The translations under genes were made by a program, and so were the position numbers. Of a stretch of DNA of 64,000 bases, positions 54,359-64,000 are shown piece after piece (positions within the stretch are counted from its first letter, which is position 1; each line of letters begins with the position of its first letter). Below the pieces are notes generated by a model, which made no database searches, was not told the DNA's origin, and saw only the letters and a program-made list of their open reading frames with translations. Location: assembly GCA_949752735.1 (NCBI GenBank), contig OX457036.1:94955198-95019197 (forward strand), given 5' to 3'. The DNA comes from Lumbricus terrestris. Taxonomy: Eukaryota > Annelida > Clitellata > Crassiclitellata > Lumbricidae.

Positions 54359-54623
54359 CATAGGCACCCACCCATAGGGACCAGAGGGGTACTGCACTCT
54401 CACCCTGGAAAACCATCTTTTTAAACTGCTACTGTTTTGGTTTTTACTAATTTCTTTATCCTAAAGCAATAAAGATATTATACAAAGTGAAACCGAGAAA
54501 CTTTGAAAAATATCCATATTTTTAACTATTTCCTGCGTTGCATTTTTTCAAGCTCTTGCTAAAAAAGTTAACAGTGACATTGTTTCCCCCCTCTGCATGC
54601 AAAAATTTCTGCAGGCAACCATG
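54359..54623. mobile_element. hAT-like MITE, CATAGGCACC type
   Basis: Left CATAGGCACC and inverted right CATGGTTGCC; a perfect 8-bp duplication TCCAGAAC (54351-54358 and 54624-54631). The interior contains AATAAA at 54468-54473 and TTTCAAGCTCTTGCTAAAAA. Related sequence lies at 57980-58225 and 58935-59190. Confidence 0.72.
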
Positions 54624-54631
54624 TCCAGAAC

Positions 54632-55441
54632 CTTGGGTTACGTCCAGTGTCGGCTGAAAGGCCAAATATTAGGGAATGAGCGTTTTTCAAAAGTTGCACT
54701 GTGGATCATGTGACCCGATCAGTTAAAGATCTAATCGACGCTGTGAACAGATTAAGTGATTTGTTGCTGTTGTTGATGATTAGTGGATGTTTAAGAACAT
54801 GACAAACTTTCTCTTTCTGTTGCATGGACGTATTCAAGTGTTAGTTAGCACATTCAAATGTCGACGTTTGCTCATGTTGTTTGTTACGTGGATAACTGCC
54901 GCAGAGCAATCTTTCATTGACTTTTGTCCGATTTTTGCCAAGTCCTTCAGATTGTTGACTACGCTGTTGCTCTCGGAGTAAGAACAGTTGTGCTTGTTGA
55001 TGAATTTAGACATGTTATGGCATGAACTTATCAAGTTTACCGAAGCTTTCAGGCCAAATTACCTGTGGCATAATTGCGCGCGTTTTAGGTAATTATATTT
55101 TAGGTTTTAGACCATTGTTATTCAACTAGCTGATTGAATCTGATAGTGACTCTTCGTTTAAAGTTTATTTCTTCGTTTTAAGTTTATTTATTTTTTCTCG
55201 TGTGAGTCAGAATCTTGTCCTAGTCCTAGTAGAGATGTGTAGTTGGTGTATTTAAGTTTGTAGGTTGTTGTAAGAGGGTATGGAGAAGAATGGTGTCATT
55301 GGATGTTGAAACCTGTCGAACGGCAGAGAACTTAGAGAAGAAGAAGAGATTGGTGTCAAGTGTACAGATTCATTGGCTTAGTTGAACTGTTGCTCTTTCA
55401 ATCTTGTTTGTGAACTTTCACATTGTGGGCAGATCCTGTTT
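54632..55441. other. Unassigned intergenic DNA
   Basis: No exon or repeat recognised. Confidence 0.4.
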
Positions 55442-55449
55442 CTACCGCT

Positions 55450-55700
55450 CAGTGGCGTAGACAAGGGGTTTTCGGGGGTTAAACTCCCCCATTGGCTTAA
55501 GAAACAGTTTTTAAGAACGTTATTTATCCACTTAAATAAGAAAAAACCAATTGTTTGTAGTGACAATTGTTTTTCTTGCTTTATTCCCTTTGTTACTTTA
55601 TTCCCTTTTTATTTACTGTAGTACTGTTGGGTTGGTGTCAGGAAGGACATCCGGTCTGGCTATAAAGCCCCCCAATCATAAATTCCTGGCTACGCCACTG
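55450..55700. mobile_element. hAT-like MITE, CAGTGGCGTAG type
   Basis: The TIRs are CAGTGGCGTAGACAAGG and CAGTGGCGTAGCCAGGA; a perfect 8-bp duplication CTACCGCT (55442-55449 and 55701-55708). Non-coding, with the G-run/C-run pair next to the ends seen in several families here. Confidence 0.9.
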
Positions 55701-55708
55701 CTACCGCT

Positions 55709-57107
55709 CAGGCCATATTTCACTAATTCCACCTCTGTGAGAGTTTAGCAAAAGAATTAGTTCATAATTTTTCTCAGTCGTTAGGCTTTTAATGATTTTA
55801 TTTAGTTTCTCGTAATCCATTAACTGTTCCGGATGTTTTAAGTCTTTCTCTATGTGTTCCAGTTTTGTGGTGACCTTTGTTGCAGTATGAATTTAGTTGG
55901 TATGTTTGCAGACTTTAGATTGTGGATGAATTGCTTGTTGGTAATGCCTCGCCTATTTGGGCAGCTGTACCGGATTTCTACCCTTGATTTGAACCATGCT
56001 GTGACCTGTACTCGTTATTCAACTTTTAATGCAATGTGAAATCTTGTTGTCATGGTATATATGGAGCTACTGAAACCTGTCCTTAACATAATTATAATAT
56101 AGTTTGTGATGGAGTGCTGAGATTGTACGTGCACCAACATTTTATGCATATATATAGATATATATATATATATATATAAATTCATACATACATATTACAT
56201 ATTATGTATAAATTATATTGATTATGATTATATACTGTACATAATATTCCATACAGATGAGTTTATACGAGTCAACTGATGTTACAAGGTGTGTTTTAGT
56301 ATGTATCTGTCAATTATTTATATAATTATTATGTGCACTAGTACAGTACTATTCATAGTTTGTATGCATAGATTGCATTTATTTACAATCTGTGTGCATG
56401 TTTGTGCATACATGTGCTCTATGCGCTTGTATGGATGTGTATTTGAATTTAATAGTAAGAAATGAATAGTGATTGTAACTTACCAAAGTCAAATTTGTTG
56501 TTTTGTGTTGTATGCAGAAATTATTCGTCTTGAACTTCATGACATGGTCGGGATGTTTAAGGGTTTGGGCCATCCACATTATTGTAAATGCAAATATTCA
56601 TATTTTTGACCTCTCTGGCTCTGCCCCTTGTTGCTCCCCTCCCCATTGCACACATTTTGTGGAACCCCCATGCATACGTACAATAAGCCTCTCTACCCCT
56701 CCTTGTATAAGTTAATTAGATAAAGTTTTATTTTCCATTTATTTTTGGTAGGCATCATATTGCGAGCTAAAATTTGTTAACTGCAGTGTCTGTGGTTTTC
56801 TGTTTAGATCCTACATGGATCTTATATTATAAGAGTTATAAATAGATTTATTGTGACGTCATAATTAGACGATAATTACTTTTATGTTGCACCCGTACGC
56901 ATATCGCACAAAACCGCCGACCCCTCCACCCATGCATTGGTAATATGTGGCCAATTGAAGAGTTGTGGACGTGTTGCATGGTTTTGATGGTAGAACTGTC
57001 TCAGCTGATATTAGGCTATCATTGCTGTCAACAGGCAACCGGAAATAGTCCAGAAAGAGTTGAATTTCAGCATTATTTTTATTTTATTTCTTGCATTTGC
57101 TATGACA
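55709..57107. other. Unassigned intergenic DNA with (TA)n
   Basis: (TA)n near 56146-56178; AT-rich otherwise. Open frames of 60-70 codons carry no domain. Confidence 0.45.
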
Positions 57108-57312
57108 CACCTTGAAGCTCACGACTCACAGTCACTCCCGTCTACAGCGCGGACACTGCATCAGAGTTTCACGCCAAAGCGCACGAGCAATTGCAAGTGA
57201 ATGGCTTGCTCAATGCTTGAGGTCCCTACTCAGCGGCTTGAGGTGGATTTGAACTTGGAATCCTCGGGCTCCAAGCCACCGAACCCACCACTACACCAAA
57301 GCGCCACACATT
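57108..57312 (-). mobile_element. tRNA-derived SINE
   Basis: Minus-strand copy: + strand shows ACACCTTGAAGC...CAGTCACTCCCG, GCGCGGACACTGCATCAGAG and GGATTTGAACTTGGAATCC at the B box, then CCACCACTACACCAAAGCGCC at the head. More diverged than 60090. Confidence 0.82.
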
Positions 57313-58527
57313 ATGCCCTGCAATCTGACATGGTTCTGATTTTTAAGCCATGACAGGGAAGTGAGACTTAATTGTCTTTCACCGCAGGCTTGTGATTCTG
57401 AACTCGGAGGCCAACGATTTGTGATGCAAGGGAGGAGGGTGACTTAAATAAAAATTAGATGCTTGCGCATGGGTGGGTCAGCATGAGAATTGCAGAAAAT
57501 AACTGTTTAGTTGCAGGGTGAAAATTGTGGGTGGTTGAGGGTCTCGCCCCTGGTCTTTCTTAGGGCCTCCTAGTAAAGTCTTCTTTTCATACCACATTAC
57601 CACGTGGGTCGTAGTCTGACCTCCCCAGTTATTATTCTGCAATTCTCATACTGTTAATTTCTGCTTGCATCCTAAATGATTGTACGGCCCTCAGTTTCTA
57701 TTGCGTTGAAAATGATTTGCTTTGATGCGGATTTGAATTTTCAAATGAATTTGACTAATTTGTTGATCAAGTGCTCGGCTCTTTCAGGATCCTAATAAAA
57801 CAATATATGATGTTTACGGAATTTTACAAAGTAATTTGTAGATTTTCTCGGTTTTCAATTCTGAACTTGTTTTACTCAAAACCATCTGTTGATTTCTTGT
57901 TTGTTCTTTGAATACACATGTTGGCTTTGGTCGGTGCCACCTGGGCTCTAAATGTGGGTCTCATTATACTCATAGGATTATGGTCCGAAATTCGGACGCC
58001 TGCACACAAGGACAAGAGGGGGCACTTGCCACCTGGAAAATTGACACCTATTTTAGACTACTACTTTGTGTGTTTTTTTTATTTCTTTGCGTTAGAGAGT
58101 TAAGGCTGCTGATGATGGACAAAGTGAAACTAAGAAATCTACATAATTTAGAAACCTATGAAATAATTCTGCTTTTAATTTCTGCCATGCTTTTTCAGCT
58201 CTTGCTAAAAACTGTAACCATGACCTAAAACTGACGTCTCTCCTGTTCAAAAGAATTCATACCACTACTCATCTGATTCTCGGATCTTTCACCTTCCAAT
58301 CCTAAATGGCACCTTAACAGCTACTCTGCCCCCTCTCACAACCAGACACGGGCCTCCTTACTATGGGCCTACCGTTTAAGCAGTCCTTTGTCGGTGAATA
58401 AGTTGGTAGGTCTACCTTCGATAGCTTTTCGAGTGGTGCTTTAGAAGTTTAGAAAGTACGATTAAAATATAGAAATAGCTAGAGGGAGTGAATAACTGAA
58501 TGAAAAGTAGGTATCAGTTTTCCAGAG
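57313..58527. other. Intergenic DNA with a relative of the CATAGGCACC repeat
   Basis: 57980-58225 shares GAGGGGGCACTTGCCACCTGGAAAA-like layout and TTTCAGCTCTTGCTAAAAA with the element at 54359. No clean ends. No gene recognised. Confidence 0.4.
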
Positions 58528-58937
58528 GCATTCTATTCTATTCTATTTTGGGATTTATAAAGCGCCTCTCACAGTACAACCTAATCAGAGGCGCTCCCAG
58601 TGCGAAGAACTCCTGGAAAAAGAAAAGTCTTAAGACAACGGGCAGAAAAAGTAAAGCCTCCAGATAAAATCTGGGAACGAATAATAGGAGGAACGCCATT
58701 CCACAGTAAAGGGCAGACGGAGGCAAAGGCGCGATGTTGGGCTGTGGCAGTCCGAGATCGTGGTACAAGAAGATCGTGACGGTCTAAAGAGCGGAGAGGA
58801 CGTCCAACGGTAGCAGAGAAAGGCTTCCTAATAAGATCACAAAGGTAGCGAGGCGCTTGACCCAAAAACATCTTATAGGTAAGAAAAAGAATTTTATATT
58901 GAATCCGGGCAGTCAAAGGAAGCCAGTGAAGGTGCAT
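58528..58937 (-). mobile_element. LINE (CR1/L2-like) C-terminus and 3' tail
   Basis: The minus strand encodes [40 protein letters not shown] and LLWNGVPPIIR, ending in a natural stop, then the AGCGCCTCTGATTAGG...GAGAGGCGCTTTATAAAT hairpin and an (AATAG)n tail. About 118 residues remain in one frame. Same clade as 38206 but a different subfamily. Confidence 0.88.
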
Positions 58938-59215
58938 GTGGAATTATTGCACCCCTTCAGGAGCCTACTCTTTAATTGCTACTTTTTGATGTCTAAACAA
59001 ATTCGCACTAAAAATAAAAAATTTAAAGTGAAACTGACAAATGCCACTCAAAACCTCTATTAAAAATACCCATGCATTTTCCTAATTTCCTGCTTTGCAA
59101 TTTTCAACCTCTCGATACAACAAATTTTAGTCATGGCCATCGTGTTTTGCCCTTCCTGCAAAAAATTTCTGCTGGCGCCCATGGACTCCGAATACGGCCT
59201 CCATGTGGGCATTCT
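58938..59215. repeat. Diverged relative of the CATAGGCACC repeat
   Basis: CTTCCTGCAAAAAATTTCTG and CTGGCGCCCATG resemble the right end of the element at 54359. The left boundary runs into the LINE, so one may have truncated the other. Confidence 0.4.
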
Positions 59216-59237
59216 GGTAGGGTAGGCATGGCCTATT

Positions 59238-59753
59238 TGATATAACAATTCATTTATTGTAACCAACCATCAACATACACAATAGACATAGTATAACATG
59301 CTTCACATTATCGGATGGTAACAAGGAAGGCCCTAAGGGATGAATATCCCGCTAACAGGGACACCTAATTACATATGCAATTTTAACAGATGGCTAGACG
59401 GTTGACATAATGAATTGAACAATAGGCTAAAAGAACAGCATGAGATGACAATTAATGTAGTAAACTTAACTAAAGAACGCAAAACAAACACAACAAATAA
59501 TAATAAAATAAAATCAGTGCCTACAAGGTTAAATATCTTTGCAGTCATTAACCAAGTAGTTGCGCAGTAATGTTTTTGCTCTTTGTAAACTGGAAGCTTG
59601 TTGAACATGACTAGGAAACGAGTTCCATATACCTGGTCCAGTATATTTAATATGGAATTTATTTAATGAGAAGAATGTGGCATAAGTTGAAAAGCGGCTT
59701 CTATTTCTATGTCTTACACGAAAGGAAATCCAGACGGTGATGTCAGACCGCAA
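59238..59753 (-). mobile_element. LINE C-terminus and 3' end (same family as 26372-26960)
   Basis: The minus strand gives FSTYATFFSLNKFHIKYTGP and GIWNSFPSHVQQASSLQRAK followed by LLRNYLV and a stop. The shared block (+ strand GGCCCTAAGGGATGAATATCCCGCTAACAGGG at about 59329-59361) identifies the family. 5' truncated. Confidence 0.78.
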
Positions 59754-60089
59754 AACCTCTCCAGAAAATTTACGTTCGCTTGTTGTGAAATACTAAGCAT
59801 CAAAGGAAACTATATTAGGGGATGTAGGGGCGAGATGAACCCTTGGGCATGATGGGTCCCGTCAATGTAAGGTATTTATGATGTCGCCACCTTGCGAATG
59901 AACTTTAATTACTGTAATCCTGGCTATGTTGCTGCAGACTCTATAAGCTTCGAGTAACAAAAAAGTTTGTGCCCGTTAAGCACGCTTATGGTGTCTTAAA
60001 ACTAGAAATTCGTTACGGGGTCCGTCTCGTCCCTACTTCCCCTACAGACTGTTTCGTTGTCCGAGCTATAGGCCCTAGTTAAATTTATC

Positions 60090-60314
60090 GTGGGGCGCGG
60101 TGGTGTAGTGGTGGCGTCAATGCCTTGAAGCCGGAAGGTTCGAGGTTCGAATCCACCTCACCGCGTAAGGACCTTGGGCAAGTCCTTCACTCACAATTGC
60201 TCAGCGCTTCGGCGTGAAACTCCGATGCAGTGTCCGCTCTGCATTCGGGAGCGCCTCTGAGTAGAAAGAGCTTGAAGGGGCGCTATAACAAGTGCACATA
60301 CAAACAAACAAACC
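60090..60314 (+). mobile_element. tRNA-derived SINE, best-preserved copy
   Basis: The head GTGGGGCGCGGTGGTGTAGT and GGTGGCGTCAATG covers the A box; B box GGTTCGAATCC at 60144-60154; body GACCTTGGGCAAGTCCTTCA; 3' hairpin GGGAGCGCCTCTGAGTAG...CTTGAAGGGGCGCTATAA; (CAAA)n tail. No tRNA 3' half, so it is not a tRNA gene. Confidence 0.9.
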
Positions 60315-60511
60315 AATATTTAAACGCCTCTACTGAATAACGGACGTCGATAGCCTAATAGCCTAAATGTAGGCTATATAGAAATGATTTATCCAATCAC
60401 GATACTCTTTAGTACCCTATCTATTCTAACTAGGGCCTATTGTATACTCACTAAGTATGTGTGTAGTATAAAATTAGGCTACGCTCAGTTTTAATTCAGC
60501 TAGGTGATGCT

Positions 60512-60787
60512 CATGGGCGGATCCAGGGGCCAATCCGGCCATGCCCCCCCCCATTGAGAAATTTCTTTATTTTTGACCAGCTATTCTGGCTCGGAAAGTT
60601 TACGTGGCCACCTTGAGTAATTCCGTAGGCCCTCCCCACACCCACGGAAGTCCGCACGTACACGAATTCCATGCGACTAAAAAAGTCATCAGATTTAAGA
60701 TTTTTTGGCGACCAAGACGAAAATTTTTCCTGTCCATAGACCGAAAATTTTGGCCCACCCCTTCGAAAATGTATGTATCCGCCCTTG
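60512..60787. mobile_element. hAT-like MITE, CAAGGGCGGATCC family, copy 1
   Basis: The ends are CATGGGCGGATCCAGGGG and the inverse of CAAGGGCGGATAC; flanking GTGATGCT and GTGACGCT match at 7 of 8. It contains GCGACTAAAAAAGTCATCAG (60673-60692) and a GGCGACCAAGACGAAAATTT block shared, inverted, with 61373. Confidence 0.85.
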
Positions 60788-61372
60788 GTGACGCTATGCC
60801 CTCTTTTATGCGATAATGTAAAGTATAGGCCTACTACGGTATAATCTTGGTCTTCCTTTGCATTATTTTCCCCCTTCGAATCTTGAGTGTAATGTATTTT
60901 GTTGTGATTCTGTCGGCTGGCAATATCTATAATGTCTAAATCACCCGAGTCTTCGTTCAACGACCTTGTCTAGAGGATTGTTTGGATACCTAAATGCTCG
61001 TGGACAGTAACGCCAAAAATGAATAAAACGCATACAGGGCAGCTTACTTATGGTTATAACCACAGTGTCCTAAGGGCGAAAAACAACAACACGTAACATA
61101 TAAATGCTGGTCAAAATTGAGTGGCACGAAACTCAGCATTCTGAAGGTTGTTTGTTTGACGGTGATACATCGTAAATCGTTGACCCACTTTTCATTCAGA
61201 TTCCAGGTCACAATCTAGCGACACAGTCCTGTCTCGAATCAACATATTATTGGCTACGTGTAGGCCTAGGCCTATAATGCTACAGCCGTGTGTTACCATA
61301 ATGATAGCACGGCATTAAGACTGAATACGAATGCAATTATGCAACTATTATTATTTGACTATTAGGACCTAC

Positions 61373-61690
61373 CAAGAGCGGATACAGAAATTTTCGAAAG
61401 GGGGGCCAAGATTTTCGGTCTTGGGGCAGGGAAAACTTTTCGTCTTGGTCGTCGAAAAAATCTGATGAGTTTTTTCATTAATTTTGTTCTCCAATTCCCA
61501 AGAAAAATTCGACTTTATCCGCCAAAAAGTTGATGACCTTTTAGTCATCTGGTAGAAATGTCTGGAAAATAGGGCCTATACCAATTTTTCCTGCCAAAAA
61601 ACTTGTTGAAACCAAATGGGGTAGGGGGCCACGTCCCATGCACTTTTGAAATGGGGGCCATGGCCGGATTGCCCCCTGGATCCGCCCCTG
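61373..61690. mobile_element. hAT-like MITE, CAAGGGCGGATCC family, copy 2
   Basis: Ends CAAGAGCGGATACAG and the inverse of CAGGGGCGGATCCAGGGGG, with a perfect 8-bp duplication GGACCTAC (61365-61372 and 61691-61698). Opposite orientation to copy 1, 580 bp away. The internal hairpin GATGACCTTTTAGTCATC is at 61532-61549. Confidence 0.9.
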
Positions 61691-61698
61691 GGACCTAC

Positions 61699-62244
61699 TC
61701 TAACACGCTAACGGTATATCGATATCATTTCTTTACCAAAATGACCACTGACCAGACAGTATAAAAGATACGGTATACTAATCTATAGCCTACATGTATA
61801 ATGCGCATAGGTTTACATAGGCTAAGTGTGCTGTGCAATGTGCATATAGGCCTATGCAGTCTTTCAACAAGCTTGCTCGACAGCTAGGCAATGATTGCAA
61901 AGCTTGACTGCGGCACAGTTAGGTTGTTAACAGCCTTGATCTCATTGAACGACTTTAATTAGATCTTGACATCGCAGGTGGTTCAGGACATTCAATATGA
62001 TGCGCGAAGCACTGTAGGCTAATATTGAATGCTTAAGGCATGTTCACTTTAATATCGTCATAAATTATTATAAGCTCTAACACTGCTTTCAGACTCGCTT
62101 GGCTGTGCATTTACCGCAGGCCTAGCTGTACATGCGTGACTATAGTTTAAACTGACTGAACTGAAAGGTCGTAGTTTCCGTAGATATTGCTTCAATCAGC
62201 GAACTTCTATAGATCTGTAGACTGCAGTGTTTTCGTCTGACAAA
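61699..62244 (+). promoter_or_regulatory. Upstream region of the P450 gene
   Basis: No repeats recognised between the MITE and the start codon. It would contain the promoter and 5' leader, but no clear TATA box or other element can be assigned. Confidence 0.35.
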
Positions 62245-62477
62245 ATGCTTCCGATATCAGAGATTTTCTTCTTCACTGCAATTTTTATTGTGACGGCCAT
62301 TCTTCTGAAGACGTGGATTGGTAAGAAGAAATCAAGACTCCCTAATCCACCTTCAATTCCATCTCTTCCGTTCGTTGGATCGTTGCCTTTCATGAGGGGC
62401 CTCGACCATCTGCCAAAATACTTTCTGCAGAAATCCGAAGAACTTGGACCAATTTTTACTTTTATGATGGGAAACAG
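62245..62477 (+). CDS. Cytochrome P450, first coding exon (gene continues right)
   Basis: The ATG at 62245 (ACAAAATGC) opens 77 codons plus two bases to the donor AACAG/GTAGGC. Residues about 4-24 (ISEIFFFTAIFIVTAILL) form the N-terminal ER-membrane anchor, then basic KKKSR, then the proline-rich hinge LPNPPSIPSLPFVGSLPF, followed by HLPKYFLQKSEELGPIFTFM. This is the standard start of microsomal P450s; the hinge and 'GPIFTFMMGN' region resemble clan 2 (CYP1/CYP2/CYP17-like). The heme Cys and I-helix lie in later exons outside the window, so substrate and subfamily cannot be called. Phase-2 intron. Confidence 0.87.
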
Positions 62478-64000
62478 GTAGGCCATGTGAATGTATGTTG
62501 CAGCACTTAAAGAGGGAGCTCATTAGTTTGAGTAAGCCTATCTCCTGCAATGCGCAAGGGTATTATGTTCAATGATCATACTTGGAAGTATAATTTAGTG
62601 ATAGCCATTTCTTGGTAGTGCAATGTAGGCAGAATGCAAATCTTTTGAAATCTCTCGGTGCCACACAACTGCCGGTCTTCCAACTTAAACACCTTCGCGA
62701 GTCGCGACCTCAATAATTACAAGTAAATAATAGACGCCAGGTCGGAGAATAAACAAATATGAGTTGATTGAGGAGACAATGTGGTGTTACGGTGGCATTC
62801 AGTGAAGAACAGTACTGAAGATGGTGGTGTGTGATGACGCATGAGAGTATAATTATAGAATCAGGTTTGGATAACTTCGAAGAGCTGCTCGCAAGGTTTT
62901 TAGTCGCCAAAGGAAAAAGGCAGATAAGGAAGACACCGAGGAGAGGTGAGGACAACAGGAGAGATGACAGGGCCACCTGAGAGCATTAGGTTGGAAGATG
63001 TATGACGGCCAACTATAAGAGAGCGATTGAACAGTAAAATTTCTAACTATCACAAGTATTTAGGCCTATAGTTATTATAAACTGAAAGAAATAGAGTAAA
63101 CAGGGTATACACTTTAAGAAACGCAAACAAACGGGTGCACACTCTCGGATTTTTGTGAATCAGTGGTGATTCCACAAAGTATTTTATTTAATTTTCTATT
63201 AGGGTGTTTGGCACACCTTGCTTATAAGTGGAGATCTCTCGTTTAAATAGCCTGAGTGAGGGCAATAAGCGAATTTCGTCCGGAATATTATTCCAGATTG
63301 GGTTGAAAGTAATTTCTATAGATTGAAAGTAATTAATTATGTGCAGCCTATTATCTGTAGCCTACATAGATATCCCAATTTTCATCTGCCTTATCTGATC
63401 TTGTTTAAGCATTCTCCAGCTAAGGAATTCTGTTTCTATGTGGGCTCCATATGAGATTCTTGCAATAAATCGAATAATTATTGCCAGTTTTTAGAGTATT
63501 ATAAGCTTAGAAAGATGTAACTGGTAAACTGGTGCCCAAACTATGTTACAGAAAGTTATGTAAGGGTGAATTAATGTGTAATAAAGGTTGGTACGGGTCT
63601 GCGGTGGGAGATTTCTAGATATTCGGGGAGAAATCATAGTTTTTTTGCAATTTTAGTTGAGATATTATATAAAATTTATAATGATCTTTACAGGATAAAT
63701 GCTGGTCTACATCATGCTCCTAGGAAATTTGATGATTGGATTTGCGTAGGCTAATAGGGGTGCCCATGATACAAAGATTTGGGTATGAGATAGGAAATGT
63801 TTTCTTAAATAAAAATTATGATATAGATATGATGTAAGCTTAATAATAGCTTTATCAAGGTTTGAGGGACTTTCCCCAATACAGTGATTTGATAACATGT
63901 AGGCCTAGGCCCTGTAGGGGTTAGGCCTATGTGTTAAGAGTTTTGATGACGCCGTTTGACGGCGCGGGCGAGAGCGATCTGGGCGTTTTACTTGAGAAGA
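62478..64000 (+). other. P450 intron 1 (start), unassigned
   Basis: No further P450 exon is visible before the edge. No recognised repeat; a 88-codon minus-strand frame at 62710-62976 has no domain. Confidence 0.5.

Noticed and set aside
60090..60170. Possible functional tRNA gene (A and B boxes present)
   Set aside because: No complementary acceptor stem or 3' half; the sequence continues as a SINE body repeated at four other places.

Overview
This is a piece of a repeat-rich animal genome, most likely a marine invertebrate (a deuterostome or lophotrochozoan; the sequence alone does not fix the species). Long spliced genes, GT-AG introns, very long microsatellites, tRNA-derived SINEs, LINE remnants, a mariner-type element and many hAT-like non-autonomous DNA elements all say metazoan nuclear DNA. 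I see no bacterial operons, rRNA genes, functional tRNA genes or CRISPR arrays.

Three real genes can be supported, all on the + strand. (1) About 16.5-21.6 kb: a transcription-factor-like gene. One large 5' coding exon (307 codons, two basic nuclear-localisation-like clusters, one SUMO-type site) ends in a phase-0 donor. Two separate downstream exons each begin in phase 0, encode exactly one C2H2 zinc finger and end in a stop. They look like mutually exclusive terminal exons, an arrangement best known from fly lola-type genes, but here without a BTB domain. (2) 29.2-53.6 kb: a complete seven-exon alpha-arrestin (ARRDC-type) gene, 483 residues, spread over 24 kb. Its introns are filled with transposons. 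It has both arrestin lobes but no canonical PPxY motif in its tail. (3) 62.2 kb to beyond the right edge: the first coding exon of a microsomal clan-2-like cytochrome P450.

The rest is repeats. The left 16 kb holds giant simple arrays (GAT, ACAT, CATC), hAT-like MITEs and a mariner relic (9217-12327) that was itself hit by a second, unclassified transposon (10219-12108) containing a 42-bp minisatellite. The middle contains LINE 3' ends of CR1/L2-like type, tRNA-derived SINEs sharing their 3' tail with those LINEs, and a three-level nest (hAT-like element, LINE, hAT-like MITE) in arrestin intron 1. The right end has further MITEs, LINE and SINE copies before the P450.

Fourteen elements show TIR-like ends with exact or 7-of-8 direct repeats of 8 bp, as expected of hAT transposition. 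Four of them, belonging to three TIR types, share an internal GATGAC...GTCATC hairpin. The zinc-finger, arrestin and P450 genes share orientation but nothing suggests they act in one pathway.
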